A stretch of DNA of 64,000 bases from Micromonospora gifhornensis (GCF_016863515.1 NZ_BOPA01000034.1:1-64000); one strand, 5' to 3'. Numbered from the stretch's first letter, positions 1-9,687 are shown. The notes: generated by a model not told the origin, from the letters alone. Numbers and translations are program-made.

Positions 1-21
1 ACTGTCATTTGATTGCCGCAG

Positions 22-58
22 CGCGGCGGCCGGTTCTTCCCCCGAGCCGGCCGCCGCG
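22..58. terminator. GC-rich hairpin, terminator-like
   Basis: A perfect 12-bp inverted repeat, CGCGGCGGCCGG at 22-33 and CCGGCCGCCGCG at 47-58, encloses a 13-nt loop and is followed by TTTCT. This is the form of an intrinsic terminator for a plus-strand gene ending before the window. It lies just ahead of the small gene at 86, so it would also separate that gene from upstream transcription. Confidence 0.6.
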
Positions 59-85
59 TTTCTCCGGCAACGAGAGGTGCGGGGC

Positions 86-355
86 ATGGGCAGGCGATGG
101 AAGTGGTTCCTGCGGCCCGGAAAGGTCGCGGTGGATCTGACCAGGCAGGCGGTGCCGGACGGCGACGTGCCGGGGCGGTTCCGGCGGCTGGTGGTCGAGG
201 ATGTCGTACCAGAGCTGCGGCTGACCTCGCGCTGCGACGACGCGGTCGTCTACGAACGGCCCGAGGAACGGCCGGTGGCCACCGACCACGGTCAGCGCGC
301 GGATGACCACCGCCCGGGAGTGCTGCGGCGCCTGCTGCGGGCGTACCGACGATGA
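86..355 (+). CDS. Small hypothetical protein
   Basis: This is an 89-residue basic protein of unknown function. The ATG at 86 is preferred because GAGAGG at 71-76 sits a suitable distance upstream; a GTG at 77 is an in-frame alternative. Its stop overlaps the start of the next gene in an ATGA junction at 352-355, so the two are probably translationally coupled. I see no signal peptide, membrane segment or known motif. The C-terminus is Arg-rich (LLRAYRR). Support is only its codon-typical composition and the coupling. Confidence 0.5.
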   Translation: MGRRWKWFLRPGKVAVDLTRQAVPDGDVPGRFRRLVVEDVVPELRLTSRCDDAVVYERPEERPVATDHGQRADDHRPGVLRRLLRAYRR

Positions 356-723
356 ACGCCTTCGACCTCTCGCCTGCCCAGATCCGCAATCGGCTGATCC
401 TGCGCGCCCGGCAGGCGGCGCTGGCCGCCATCGGACGGCAGCCTGCCTGGCCGCGCGGCCGGGTCCAAGCGACGCGGACCCGGCCGCCGGTCGTGCCCCG
501 CGTGTCCGTCACCGCCGGGCAGGTGGTCCAACTGGCCGAAACCGATTACCGGTACGCCACCTGCGTGCTGCGCCTGCGGATCCTCCGGGTACGGCTCGAT
601 GTCAGCCAGTGGTACGACGGCGAGTGGGTGTGGCTCGAAGGTGTCGAGATCGGGCCGGACGGCCGACCCGGCACGTTCCGCCCGGTCCTGGCCCGGGTCG
701 CGGCGCTGCGCCCGGTTACCTGA
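352..723 (+). CDS. Small hypothetical protein with conserved C-terminal block
   Basis: This 123-residue protein has a basic N-terminal half. Its C-terminal block of about 50 residues (from LRLRILRVRLDVSQWY to ARVAAL) closely matches a degraded copy at 25751-25929: within 31 aligned residues from RLRI to the PxG I count 23 identities. That recurrence supports this being a real gene. The block is rich in Trp/Tyr and alternating hydrophobic residues, suggesting a small beta-rich domain; I do not recognise the family. It overlaps the preceding gene by 4 nt. The two copies bracket the DISARM region, so this gene may mark an insertion or duplication boundary. Confidence 0.6.
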   Translation: MNAFDLSPAQIRNRLILRARQAALAAIGRQPAWPRGRVQATRTRPPVVPRVSVTAGQVVQLAETDYRYATCVLRLRILRVRLDVSQWYDGEWVWLEGVEIGPDGRPGTFRPVLARVAALRPVT

Positions 724-1176
724 ATTTTGTGCCGACAGAAGCTATGGCCACTCTCGACGGCCGCTCCGCGGTGAGCCCTGTGAACCTGGGGCGAAGGTTG
801 GTGGGGTGCGGCAGTTGCTGAAGGATCTGAGCTTCTCCGACTATTCCGAGTGGTTCGGCCTGGGCCGCTCGCGCACGTCGTCCTGGCTGCTGTCCGCGCC
901 ATCATTGCCCGAGCCCATGCGAGACATTCGGTGGTATCCGTGTGGCGGCCAGCTCCCCGGGCTCGCAGGCCGTTCGTGAAGGGTTGTCGCGTATCCGACC
1001 GAAGCCTCGCATTGCCTGGTTGACGGGTCAACCACAGTGGATATTGGCGTAGCATTCCGCGGGTTACACGCTCATGGCCCGGCCATCGCCGGCGACACTC
1101 TGCGCCGAGCCCTCACGCCGGCGGACTTGATCGAAGTGAGCTGGCCTTCCTTGAACCCCCTGGGAGAGGACACGTC
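724..1176. other. Intergenic region, no convincing gene
   Basis: These 453 bases contain only short open frames without a good start or recognisable product. Composition is slightly less GC-rich than the flanks. The only structure I can name is the TTGACG-containing palindrome at 1018-1033, a possible promoter/operator for the gene at 1177. The stretch could be a decayed gene, but I find no alignable remnant. Confidence 0.5.
1018..1047 (+). promoter_or_regulatory. Candidate promoter with overlapping operator palindrome
   Basis: GGTTGAC-GG-GTCAACC (1018-1033) is a perfect 16-bp palindrome. It contains a -35-like TTGACG at 1020-1025, and a -10-like TATTGG lies at 1042-1047 after a 16-bp spacer. 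The arrangement would let a dimeric regulator occlude the promoter of the EcsC/TerB-like gene about 130 bp downstream. The -10 match is only moderate. Confidence 0.35.
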
Positions 1177-2292
1177 ATGACCGACGCTCCGATCGAAAAG
1201 CCGGACTCTGACGATGATGCCGCCCGGCATGCGGTCGAGCGCGAGCGGGCCGAGCTGCGGGAGTTCATCAAGGGGTTGAACCCGGGCGACGTCAAGTCAG
1301 GCAACTGGTTCTCGAAACTCATCGCGCAGGCCCTGAGTTCCTACACGGAGAAGGTCGACTGGCGGTACTTCCAGGAGAAGTACAAGGGCGTGCCGGCGGA
1401 TGGCATCGTCGAGCAGCGGATCACGATGGCATCGCGGTATGCCGCGCTCGAAGGAGGACTCTCGGCCGGGGCGTACTCGGCGGCGGTCGCCGCGACCATC
1501 GGCAGCGCGGGTGGTGCCTCGCCGCTTGCGCTGCCGGCCGCTGGTGTGACCTTCATGGTCGACCTCGCGTACATAACGCAGCTTCAGCTGCGCCTGGCGT
1601 ACGACATCTCCGTGCTGTATCGGGTGCCGCTCGACGTGTCCGATCCGGATGACATGTGGAAGCTCATTCGAGTGGCCTTCACGATCAAGAGCGGGGAAGT
1701 TGCGCGGGAGGGTGTCACCAAGTCCGTCCCGTTCGTGGTGCGTCCGCTGGTCAAGAAGTTCTATTCCGGGAGCGTCCTGACCGCGGCGAAGGGGCTTCCG
1801 GTCGTCGGGAAGCACCTCCTGCAGCGCAACGTCATCAAGGTCGGGATTCCCTTGGTCGGAATTCCCCTCGCGGTCGTGCTGAACCGCTACACGACGCTTG
1901 TCGCGGGCCGGCACGCACGTACCGTGTTCCGGAACGAGGCACGGGTGATCGAAATCGCTGAGCGGCTGAGCAGCCGGAGTCGGTATCCGCAGCTGATGCT
2001 CTGGGTCGCATGGCTCGTCATCGCGGCGGACGGCAAGATCGGCGACGATGAGACCCTGCTGATGAAGCACCTGACGCGAATCGTCCGCGAGGCGCACGGG
2101 ATAGTCGATGATCAACTGGCCAACGTTGTCGACGTCTACCCGGAAGATGTGTGGAAGCGCCTGGAAGCAGAACCGGGGGACCTGACCGAACTCGTTGACG
2201 TCGCCAGCCAGGTGGCCGCGGTCGACGGCGACCCCAACGCAGCCGAGAAGGCGGTCATCGCTGAGCTTCAGGGCCGCTGCCGTCGAGCCTGA
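1177..2292 (+). CDS. EcsC-like protein with C-terminal TerB-like domain
   Basis: This 371-residue protein starts at ATG 1177 behind a good ribosome-binding site (GGAGAGGA, 7 nt away). Residues about 90-240 are Ala/Gly-rich with hydrophobic segments and the LRLAYDISVLYRVPLD type of sequence seen in EcsC-family proteins. Residues about 255-371 look TerB-like: two copies of the acidic pattern occur, AADGKIGDDE near 283-291 and AAVDGDPNAAEKA near 347-357, which in TerB precede metal-binding helices. TerB domains are common in stress and phage-response loci. It stands 253 bp upstream of drmD on the same strand, so membership of the defence operon is possible but not shown. The EcsC assignment is by sequence style only. 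Confidence 0.6.
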   Translation: MTDAPIEKPDSDDDAARHAVERERAELREFIKGLNPGDVKSGNWFSKLIAQALSSYTEKVDWRYFQEKYKGVPADGIVEQRITMASRYAALEGGLSAGAYSAAVAATIGSAGGASPLALPAAGVTFMVDLAYITQLQLRLAYDISVLYRVPLDVSDPDDMWKLIRVAFTIKSGEVAREGVTKSVPFVVRPLVKKFYSGSVLTAAKGLPVVGKHLLQRNVIKVGIPLVGIPLAVVLNRYTTLVAGRHARTVFRNEARVIEIAERLSSRSRYPQLMLWVAWLVIAADGKIGDDETLLMKHLTRIVREAHGIVDDQLANVVDVYPEDVWKRLEAEPGDLTELVDVASQVAAVDGDPNAAEKAVIAELQGRCRRA

Positions 2293-2366
2293 GGCTCGTG
2301 GCGAACCGTTTCCCGGTGACTCATGGTGCTTGAGTGTGTGCAGGTGGTGGCTTCTGCTGTCGCCAT

Positions 2367-2396
2367 GATCGGCTGTCATGTACCGGACAGTCGATC
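2367..2396. promoter_or_regulatory. Imperfect 30-bp palindrome upstream of drmD
   Basis: GATCGGCTGTC (2367-2377) and GACAGTCGATC (2386-2396) are inverted repeats matching at 10 of 11 positions around an 8-nt centre. The element lies 75 bp after the preceding gene and 150 bp before drmD. It could be an operator controlling the DISARM operon or the stem of a weak terminator. There is no T-tract, which favours an operator. Confidence 0.4.
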
Positions 2397-2545
2397 GGTT
2401 TGACCGGGCCGTCGGCGGCTGGTCTCCTGGCTACCTTGTCTAGGGCTGTGAACCGGACACACAAGCCATTCGGGGGACCCGCGCCCGTTATGTCGGGCGT
2501 ACGGTCGCTGGGAACCACTGGGAGCGACGTGAACATGGGAGCGCC

Positions 2546-5500
2546 ATGCCGAGTATGACGTCGGACACGGCGAACGTTCCGGCACCCAGCAACCTGGTCG
2601 CGGTACGCGGCCAGCGCTGGGTGGTCAGCAACATCGAGCCGGCCGGGCAGAACACCCTTGTCACACTGCAGAGCGTCGAGGACGGCCGCTACGGCCACAC
2701 CCTGGAGGTGATCTGGGAGGTCGAGCCGGGCCGGCAGGTCCTGCCCAGCGGCTCCCTCCCGGATGTCGGGGCGGGCCGCTTCGACTCCCCGCAGCGACTG
2801 GCCGCCTTCCTGGACGCGGTCCGCTGGGGGGCTGTCACCTCGGCGGACGTCAAGACCCTCCAGGCGCCGTTCCGCTCCGGGGTGGCGATCGAGGACTACC
2901 AGCTGGAACCGGTCGCCCGCGCGGTCGACGCGCCCCGGGTCAACCTGCTGCTCGCCGACGACGTGGGCCTCGGCAAGACCATCGAGGCCGGGCTGGTCGC
3001 CCAGGAGCTGCTGCTGCGGCACCGGGCCCGGCGCATCATGATCGTCTGCCCGGCCGGGCTGACCCTGAAGTGGCGCGACGAGATGGCCGAGAAGTTCGGT
3101 TTCGACTTCACCATCATCGACTCCGAGCGCTGCGCCGCCGTCCGCCGCAGCCACGGCTCCGCCGCTAACCCCTTCCTGGTGTACCCGCTGAGCATCGTCA
3201 GCCTGCCCTGGCTGCGCGGCCAGAAGGCCCAGCGGCTGCTCGACGAGGTGCTGCCCGTCGACGGCCCCAGCTATCCGCGTACCTTCGACCTGCTCGTCCT
3301 GGACGAGGCGCACCATGTCGCCCCGGCCGCGCCCAAGCAGATCTACGCGGTCGACTCGCAGCAGACCAAGCTGATCCGCCGACTCGCCCCGCACTTCACC
3401 CACCGGCTGTTCCTCTCCGCCACCCCGCACAACGGCTACCAGGCCTCCTTCACCGCCCTGCTGGAGATCCTGGACAACCAGCGCTTCGCCCGCGGCGTCA
3501 AACCAGACCCGGCCGCGGTCAAGGACACCGTCGTACGCCGGCTCAAGCGCGACATCGAAAACCCCGACGGTACGCCCCGATTCGTGGAACGGAAGGCGTC
3601 CGCGATCCCGGTCAGCTACCCGGAGGACGAGCGGCAGATCCACGCCCTGCTCACCCAGTTCGCCGAGCTGCGCCGCAAGCGACTGCACTCCCAGCGCGGA
3701 CGCAAAGCCACCGACCTGGTGACCCTGCTGCTCAAGAAGCGCCTCTTCTCCAGCCCGGCCGCGTTCGCCCACACCGTCCGCGTCTACCTGGACACCCTGG
3801 CCAGCCGAAAGGGCTCGCCCAGCCTGACCGTCGGCGACGACGTGCCCGAGTGGCTGGACGAACTGATGGACGACATGGCCACCTACGACGACGAGCAGCT
3901 CGCCGAGGCCGAGGACGACGCGCTCAACCGGGTCCGCCCGATGCAGCCCGACCCCACCGACGACGAGACGGCCCTGCTGGAGAAGATGCTCGACTGGGCC
4001 GAGCGCAAGGAAGCCCAACCCGACGCCAAGGCCCGCGAGCTGATCAACTATCTGACCGCGATCTGCCGCCCCGACGGCCGGCACTGGACCAACGAGCGGG
4101 TCGTCGTCTTCACCGAGTACCGCGACACCCAGACCTGGCTGGCCGACCTGCTCCGGCAGGAGGGCCTCGGCGGGGAGGGCCTCGCCCTGCTGCACGGCGG
4201 CACCCCCTCCGACGAGCGGGAGCAGATCCGGCTGGCGTTCCAGGCCCACCCGAGCGACCGGCCGGTGCGGGTGCTGCTCGCCACCGACGCCGCCAGCGAG
4301 GGCATCGACCTGCAGAACCACTGCCACCGGCTGGTCAACTACGACATCCCGTTCAACCCGAACAAGCTGGAACAGCGCATCGGCCGCATCGACCGGTACG
4401 GGCAGACGACCAACCCGGAGATCCAGCACTTCGTCGGCACCGGCTTCGGCAAGCCGGTCGACGCCTTCGAGGCGGACCTGGAGTTCCTGTCCCGGGTCGC
4501 CACGAAGGTAGCCCGGATGGAGGAGGACCTCGGCTCGGTAAACGCCGTGCTCTCCGAGGCGGTGCAGCGCCGGATGCTCGGCGAGCAGGTCGCCATCGAC
4601 GTGGACCGGCCCGCCAAGGGCAAGCCCAACCTGCCTGCCGAGGCCAACCTGCGCGAGCAGGTCCGCCGGCTGCGCGCCGACCTGGACAAGACCGTCGAGG
4701 AACTCGGCATCACCCCGCCCGCGGTCAAGCGGGTCGTGGACACCGCCCTGGAGTTGGCCCGTCAGCAGCGCCTCGCCCGGCACGTCGACGACAAGCACCT
4801 GCTCGACGGCCTCTACTCCGTGCCGCCGCTGACCGGCTCCTGGCAGCGGGCCGGTGTCGGCCTCACCGCCAAGCTCACCGACGGTGACGAGCCGCCCCGC
4901 CAACTGCCGATCACCTTCGACCCGCAGGTCGCCAAGGAAGACCGGGACGGCATCGTCCTGGCCCACCTCAACCATCCCCTGGTGGCCATGTCGACCCGGC
5001 TGCTGCGCGCCGCCGTCTCCAACCCCGGCGTCGGTCTGCACCGGGTCACCGCCGTGGTCAGTGACGATCCGGGGCTGGAGGACGTGCTGGTCGGGGCGCA
5101 CTCCCGGTTCGTGCTGGTCGGCGCGGACGGGGTCCGGCTGCACGAGGAGGTCCTCCACGCCGGTGGTTGGGCACCCGAGCAGGGCCGGTTCCGCCGTCTG
5201 GAGAACCTGACCACGCTCAAGAGCGTCCTGGACCGCGCACTGGCCACCGGTACCCCCGCCGCCCCGGTCGTGCAGGACCGGCTGGCCGAACGCTGGCCCC
5301 GGGTCCGCGACGGCCTGATCTCGGCCATCGAGTGGCGGACCAGGGCCCGGCAGGAGTCGCTGGAACGCAAGCTCGCCCAACGGCAGGAGGCCGAACGGCA
5401 GCGCATCATCCACAACCTCGACCAGTTCGCCGCCACCCTACGCGGCGCGCTCGACGCCGACGACAGCGAGACCGAACAGGCGCTGATCAGCCGCGCCGAG

Positions 5501-5692
5501 GCCAGCAAGAGCAAGGAAGAACTGGCCCAGTACCGCAAGGACCGCCAATCCTGGGACGACCGCTTGAAGGCCCTGCACACCGAACGCGACCGGGAACTCG
5601 AAGCGGTCGACGCCCGCTACCGCAACCCGCAGGACCACAGCTTCCCGGTGGCCGTGGTCTTCGTCGTACCGAAGCGGGAGGCCACCCGATGA
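2546..5692 (+). CDS. drmD: DISARM class 1 SNF2-family helicase DrmD
   Basis: This 1048-residue protein is the SNF2-type helicase that defines class 1 DISARM anti-phage systems, which combine DNA methylation with restriction of incoming DNA. Helicase motifs are complete: Walker A in LLLADDVGLGKTIEAG (about residues 133-148), DEAH in LVLDEAHHVAP (about 250), SATPHNG (about 291), then the C-terminal helicase lobe with TDAASEGIDLQ and RIGRIDRYGQ (about 575-620). The last 200 residues are charged and helical. The start at 2546 has GGGAG just upstream. Its stop overlaps the start of drmMI (ATGA). It is first in the cluster and probably carries the promoter upstream. Family assignment rests on helicase motifs plus the diagnostic neighbours. 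Confidence 0.93.
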   Translation: MPSMTSDTANVPAPSNLVAVRGQRWVVSNIEPAGQNTLVTLQSVEDGRYGHTLEVIWEVEPGRQVLPSGSLPDVGAGRFDSPQRLAAFLDAVRWGAVTSADVKTLQAPFRSGVAIEDYQLEPVARAVDAPRVNLLLADDVGLGKTIEAGLVAQELLLRHRARRIMIVCPAGLTLKWRDEMAEKFGFDFTIIDSERCAAVRRSHGSAANPFLVYPLSIVSLPWLRGQKAQRLLDEVLPVDGPSYPRTFDLLVLDEAHHVAPAAPKQIYAVDSQQTKLIRRLAPHFTHRLFLSATPHNGYQASFTALLEILDNQRFARGVKPDPAAVKDTVVRRLKRDIENPDGTPRFVERKASAIPVSYPEDERQIHALLTQFAELRRKRLHSQRGRKATDLVTLLLKKRLFSSPAAFAHTVRVYLDTLASRKGSPSLTVGDDVPEWLDELMDDMATYDDEQLAEAEDDALNRVRPMQPDPTDDETALLEKMLDWAERKEAQPDAKARELINYLTAICRPDGRHWTNERVVVFTEYRDTQTWLADLLRQEGLGGEGLALLHGGTPSDEREQIRLAFQAHPSDRPVRVLLATDAASEGIDLQNHCHRLVNYDIPFNPNKLEQRIGRIDRYGQTTNPEIQHFVGTGFGKPVDAFEADLEFLSRVATKVARMEEDLGSVNAVLSEAVQRRMLGEQVAIDVDRPAKGKPNLPAEANLREQVRRLRADLDKTVEELGITPPAVKRVVDTALELARQQRLARHVDDKHLLDGLYSVPPLTGSWQRAGVGLTAKLTDGDEPPRQLPITFDPQVAKEDRDGIVLAHLNHPLVAMSTRLLRAAVSNPGVGLHRVTAVVSDDPGLEDVLVGAHSRFVLVGADGVRLHEEVLHAGGWAPEQGRFRRLENLTTLKSVLDRALATGTPAAPVVQDRLAERWPRVRDGLISAIEWRTRARQESLERKLAQRQEAERQRIIHNLDQFAATLRGALDADDSETEQALISRAEASKSKEELAQYRKDRQSWDDRLKALHTERDRELEAVDARYRNPQDHSFPVAVVFVVPKREATR

Positions 5693-8600
5693 GCCGCAAT
5701 TTCCGCCGCGCCGCCCCCGACGGCGTCGAGCAGCACCGCAACTGGCTGAGCCTGGTCGAGGTCAGCGGCCCCTTCCTCAGCCTGCCGGTGCTGCGCCGCA
5801 CCTGGCCCACCCTCGACAGCCTGGACAAGCGCAGCCGCGAACGGCTGCGCCAGGAACACACCACCTGGCAGGCCGACACCGTCGCGGGCCAGCAGGACTG
5901 GATCGGGTACGTGCTGAGTGAGCTGCTCGACTGGCGCGACACCCGACACACCGACAACCTGGACGCGCTGGCGCACACCGTCGTCGAACACGACACCGAG
6001 CTGCGCCCGTCGTTCGTCCTGGTCGAGCCGGGGGAGGAGGTCAAGCCGGACAGCGTACGGCTGCTCGGGCTGGTCTGCCCGCCCGGTCAGCAACCCACCG
6101 CCCGGGTCAAGGACTCCACCTGGGCGGCGACCCCCGCCGACCGGCTGGCACTGCTGTGCCGGCACCACGACATCGAGCTGGGCCTGGCCACCGACGGACG
6201 CTGGTGGACCCTGGTCTGGGCGCCGCGCGGTGGGGTCACCACCACCGCCACCTTCGACGCGGTCTCCTGGCCGGAGGCCGCCGAACGGGACGTCGTCCGC
6301 GCCTTCGTGTCGCTGCTGTCCCGGCACCGCTTCTTCGGTGTCCCCGACGCCGAGCGGCTGGTGCCGCTGCTGCGCGACAGCCTCGGCAGCCAGGAGGAGA
6401 TCACCGAAGCGCTCGGCGTCCAGGTCCGCCGGGCCGTCGAGCTGCTCGTCGCCGCCATCGGCCGGATCGACGTACGCGACCGGGAAGCCGGCGGGACCGG
6501 CCTGGCCCACGTCGAGGCGCACGAGGTCTACCGGGGCTCGGTCGCGGTGATGATGCGGATCGTCTTCCTCCTCTTCGCCGAGGAACGCCGCCTGCTGCCC
6601 GCCGACAACGAGCTGTACGCGACGGCGTACTCCGCCGGGCGGCTCTGCGCCGAGCTGGAACAGCGGGTCACCGAGGGCAGCGAGGAGGACCTGGAGCACA
6701 GCACCGCAGCGTGGCACCGGCTGCTGGCCCTGTTCCACGCCGTCTACCACGGCATCGACCACCCCCGCCTGACCCTGCACGGCCACGACGGCTCACTCTT
6801 CGACCCCGAGCGGTACGACTGGCTGCCGCTGACCGTCGACGACCGGACCGTCCTGCACATGCTCCGCGCGGTGCAGTACGTCCAGGTCGGCACCGGCCGC
6901 TCCCGGGAACGCCGCACGGTCAGCTTCCGCACCCTCGACGTCGAGCAGATCGGGTACGTCTACGAGGGCCTGCTCTCCTTCGAAGGCTTCCGCGCCGACG
7001 ATGTCACAGTCGGCCTGATCGGCAAGGAAGGGCTCGAAGAGGAAGTCCTCCTCACCGACCTGGAGTCGCTGCGCGACCAGCACCCCGAGGTGCCGGCCCT
7101 GGCCAAGGCGCTCGCCGAGAAGTACAAGGACTCCAAGATCGGGTCGGTGGCGACGCTGACCAAGAAGCTCGCCCCGCTCGACGGCCCCGACCGCGAAGAG
7201 GCCCGCAAAAAGCTCCTCGCCGTCACCGGCGGCGACTACCCGCTCTCCGAACGCCTGCTGCCCTTCCACGGCCTGATCCGCGAAGACCTGCGACACCTGC
7301 CCGTGGTCATCCTGCCCGGCGCACTCTTCGTCACCGAGTCCGCGCTACGCCGCAACACCGGCACCCACTACACCCCACGCTTCCTTGCCGAAGAGGTGGT
7401 CGAAGGCGCACTGGAGCCCCTCGTCTACGAGCCCGGCCCGCTGCAAACCGCCGACAAGTCACAGTGGAAGCCGAAGTCCGTCGAGGAGATCCTCGCCCTC
7501 AAGGTCGCCGACATCGCCATGGGCTCGGCGGCGTTCCTGGTCGCGGCGGCCCGCTACCTCGCCGGCCACCTCATCTCCGCCTGGGCCCGCGAAGGCAACG
7601 AACACGCCCTCGCGTACGAACAGCGCGGCGTCGACCGCACCGTGGACGCCGACGACGACCCCCTCGTCATCGAGGCCCGCCGCCAGATCATCGAACACTG
7701 CCTGTACGGGGTCGACATCAACCCGATGGCCGTGGAGATGGCCAAGCTCTCCCTCTGGCTGGTCTCCATGGACCCCCAACGCCCCTTCACCTTCCTCGAC
7801 GACCGCCTCGTCGCCGGTGACGCGCTGCTCGGCATCGGCAACACGGCGACCCTGCCCGGCAAGGCCGCCCGCGACCTCCGGCTGGAACGCGACCTCTCCG
7901 AGGCCCGCGACCTGCGCCGCCAACTCGCCGAGCTGCCCGACCGCCTGGACGCCCTCGCCGAGAAGCGGCGACTCCTCGACCAGGTACGCGAGGTTCGCAA
8001 GCGTGCCGACGCCTACGCCGACCTGGTGGTGGGTGCCCAACTCGCGTCGGTCAAGCGCGGCCAGGACTCAGTCGTCATCGCCGAAAAGGTCGGCGCGCTG
8101 GCCACACACCTGGCCGGTGGCGGTAACATGGAGCCGTTCGAAGAGCAGGCACGCACCTGGCTAGCCATCGATCAGCCGATCGGCAGTTTCGAGCGGAATC
8201 CGCTGCACTGGCCTTTGGAGTTTCCGGAGGTCTTCGACCGAGGCGGCTTCGACGCCATCATCGGCAACCCGCCGTTCCTCGGCGGGAAGAAGATCAGTGG
8301 TCCTATGGGTTCGGTTTATCGGGAGTACCTTGTCGCGGTTCCAGGGCGAGGTGTGAAGGGAAACGCCGACCTCGTTGCCTATTTTGCTCTCCGAGCGCAT
8401 GATTTGCTGAATCCGGGTGGAAGTGCCGGTCTGATTGCGACCAACACCCTCGCTCAAGGCGATACCCGGGAGGTTGGTCTAGACCAACTTGTGTCGAGTG
8501 GCGTGTCGATCCGTCGATCGGTCAAGAGCAAGCCTTGGCCATCGAGTTCTGCTGCGCTTGAATACTGTGCGGTTTGGACTAGCCGAAAAGCTCCCGCTCG

Positions 8601-9687
8601 TGATGCCACCTGCCTTGCCGACGGTATTCGTGTTCCAGGAATTAGTGCCATGCTTGAACCTGTTACCCGCGTCTCAGGCAACGCGGAGCGGCTGGTTGCC
8701 AGTTCTGGAATTGCCTATGTGGGCAACTTCGTGAACGGCATCGGGTTTGTAATGTCCGAGGATGAAGCTGCGAAGATGGTGGCAGTTGACGGGCTGAATG
8801 AGCAAGTTCTCTTTCGGTACTTGAATGGCCAGGATTTAAATTCCAGCCCTCATCTTTCTGCAAGCCGTTGGATCATTGACTTCCGAGACTGGCCCTATGA
8901 GCGTGCCTCTCTTTACTCGGCTTGCTTGCAGCGAGTTCGAGCGCTTGTCAAACCTTCGCGGGATCGGCTTCCTGATTCTAAGCGAGCTACCCGCGAGAAG
9001 TGGTGGCAGTACGAGAAGCTCGCTCCAGGACTTCGTTCCGCAATTGCAAAGCTTGACAGGGTAGTTGCCATCACGCTGGTGAGTAAGACGGTCATGCCGG
9101 TTATGGTGCCGACCGGTCAGGTCTTCTCGCACATGCTCGGCGTGTTTGCGACGGATGACACGGCGATGCTGGCCTTGCTATCGAGTTCGCCGCACTACTG
9201 GTGGGCGGCCAGCCGCGCGTCGTCCATGAAGGCAGATCTGCGCTACACCCCGTCCGATGTGTTCGAGACGCTGGCGCTGCCGGAGTTGACTGCGGAGATG
9301 CGGGCTTTGGGAGATCGGCTTGACGGGAACCGACGCGGTTTGATGCTCAGCCGGCAGGCAGGGCTGACCGCGACGTACAAACTGGTATTTGATCCGGTGT
9401 GCCAGGACGACGACATTGTGGAGTTGCGGCGGATTCACCGGGACATTGATGTGGCGGTGTGTCGGGCCTACGGGTGGGATGACCTGGTCGAGCAGGGGCT
9501 TGATCACGGGTTTCATAAGGCTGGTGCCTACATCCGCTACACCGTCGGTCCGGGCGTGCAGCGGGAGATCCTCGACCGGCTGCTGGAGTTGAACCACAAG
9601 CGCTACGCCGAAGAGGTCGCCCAGGGTCTGCACGACAAGAAGTCCGGGCGTAAGGCGAAGACCACCGCTGCGGAAGGGCTCTGGTGA
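5689..9687 (+). CDS. drmMI: DISARM class 1 adenine methyltransferase DrmMI
   Basis: This 1332-residue Eco57I-like N6-adenine methyltransferase should mark host DNA so that DISARM spares it. The SAM-binding motif I is ADIAMGSAAFL (about residues 606-616), a variant of the usual DPAxGSGxFL. The catalytic NPPF is at about 859 (IIGNPPFLGG). The region after NPPF, encoded at about 8280-9230, has clearly lower GC and more A/T-ending codons than the rest of the gene, as expected for a recombined target-recognition region. The chosen ATG at 5689 overlaps the drmD stop, and its own stop overlaps drmA. An open frame reaches further upstream inside drmD, but that extension is out-of-frame read-through of drmD sequence. 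Target sequence cannot be predicted. Confidence 0.93.
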   Translation: MSRNFRRAAPDGVEQHRNWLSLVEVSGPFLSLPVLRRTWPTLDSLDKRSRERLRQEHTTWQADTVAGQQDWIGYVLSELLDWRDTRHTDNLDALAHTVVEHDTELRPSFVLVEPGEEVKPDSVRLLGLVCPPGQQPTARVKDSTWAATPADRLALLCRHHDIELGLATDGRWWTLVWAPRGGVTTTATFDAVSWPEAAERDVVRAFVSLLSRHRFFGVPDAERLVPLLRDSLGSQEEITEALGVQVRRAVELLVAAIGRIDVRDREAGGTGLAHVEAHEVYRGSVAVMMRIVFLLFAEERRLLPADNELYATAYSAGRLCAELEQRVTEGSEEDLEHSTAAWHRLLALFHAVYHGIDHPRLTLHGHDGSLFDPERYDWLPLTVDDRTVLHMLRAVQYVQVGTGRSRERRTVSFRTLDVEQIGYVYEGLLSFEGFRADDVTVGLIGKEGLEEEVLLTDLESLRDQHPEVPALAKALAEKYKDSKIGSVATLTKKLAPLDGPDREEARKKLLAVTGGDYPLSERLLPFHGLIREDLRHLPVVILPGALFVTESALRRNTGTHYTPRFLAEEVVEGALEPLVYEPGPLQTADKSQWKPKSVEEILALKVADIAMGSAAFLVAAARYLAGHLISAWAREGNEHALAYEQRGVDRTVDADDDPLVIEARRQIIEHCLYGVDINPMAVEMAKLSLWLVSMDPQRPFTFLDDRLVAGDALLGIGNTATLPGKAARDLRLERDLSEARDLRRQLAELPDRLDALAEKRRLLDQVREVRKRADAYADLVVGAQLASVKRGQDSVVIAEKVGALATHLAGGGNMEPFEEQARTWLAIDQPIGSFERNPLHWPLEFPEVFDRGGFDAIIGNPPFLGGKKISGPMGSVYREYLVAVPGRGVKGNADLVAYFALRAHDLLNPGGSAGLIATNTLAQGDTREVGLDQLVSSGVSIRRSVKSKPWPSSSAALEYCAVWTSRKAPARDATCLADGIRVPGISAMLEPVTRVSGNAERLVASSGIAYVGNFVNGIGFVMSEDEAAKMVAVDGLNEQVLFRYLNGQDLNSSPHLSASRWIIDFRDWPYERASLYSACLQRVRALVKPSRDRLPDSKRATREKWWQYEKLAPGLRSAIAKLDRVVAITLVSKTVMPVMVPTGQVFSHMLGVFATDDTAMLALLSSSPHYWWAASRASSMKADLRYTPSDVFETLALPELTAEMRALGDRLDGNRRGLMLSRQAGLTATYKLVFDPVCQDDDIVELRRIHRDIDVAVCRAYGWDDLVEQGLDHGFHKAGAYIRYTVGPGVQREILDRLLELNHKRYAEEVAQGLHDKKSGRKAKTTAAEGLW

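Noticed and set aside
2321..5413. A very long open frame on the minus strand opposite drmD (and similar ones opposite drmA and the SMC-like gene).
   Set aside because: Its composition (runs of Gly, Val, Leu, Gln, Asp) is that of the antisense of a high-GC gene, with no recognisable domain or ribosome-binding site.
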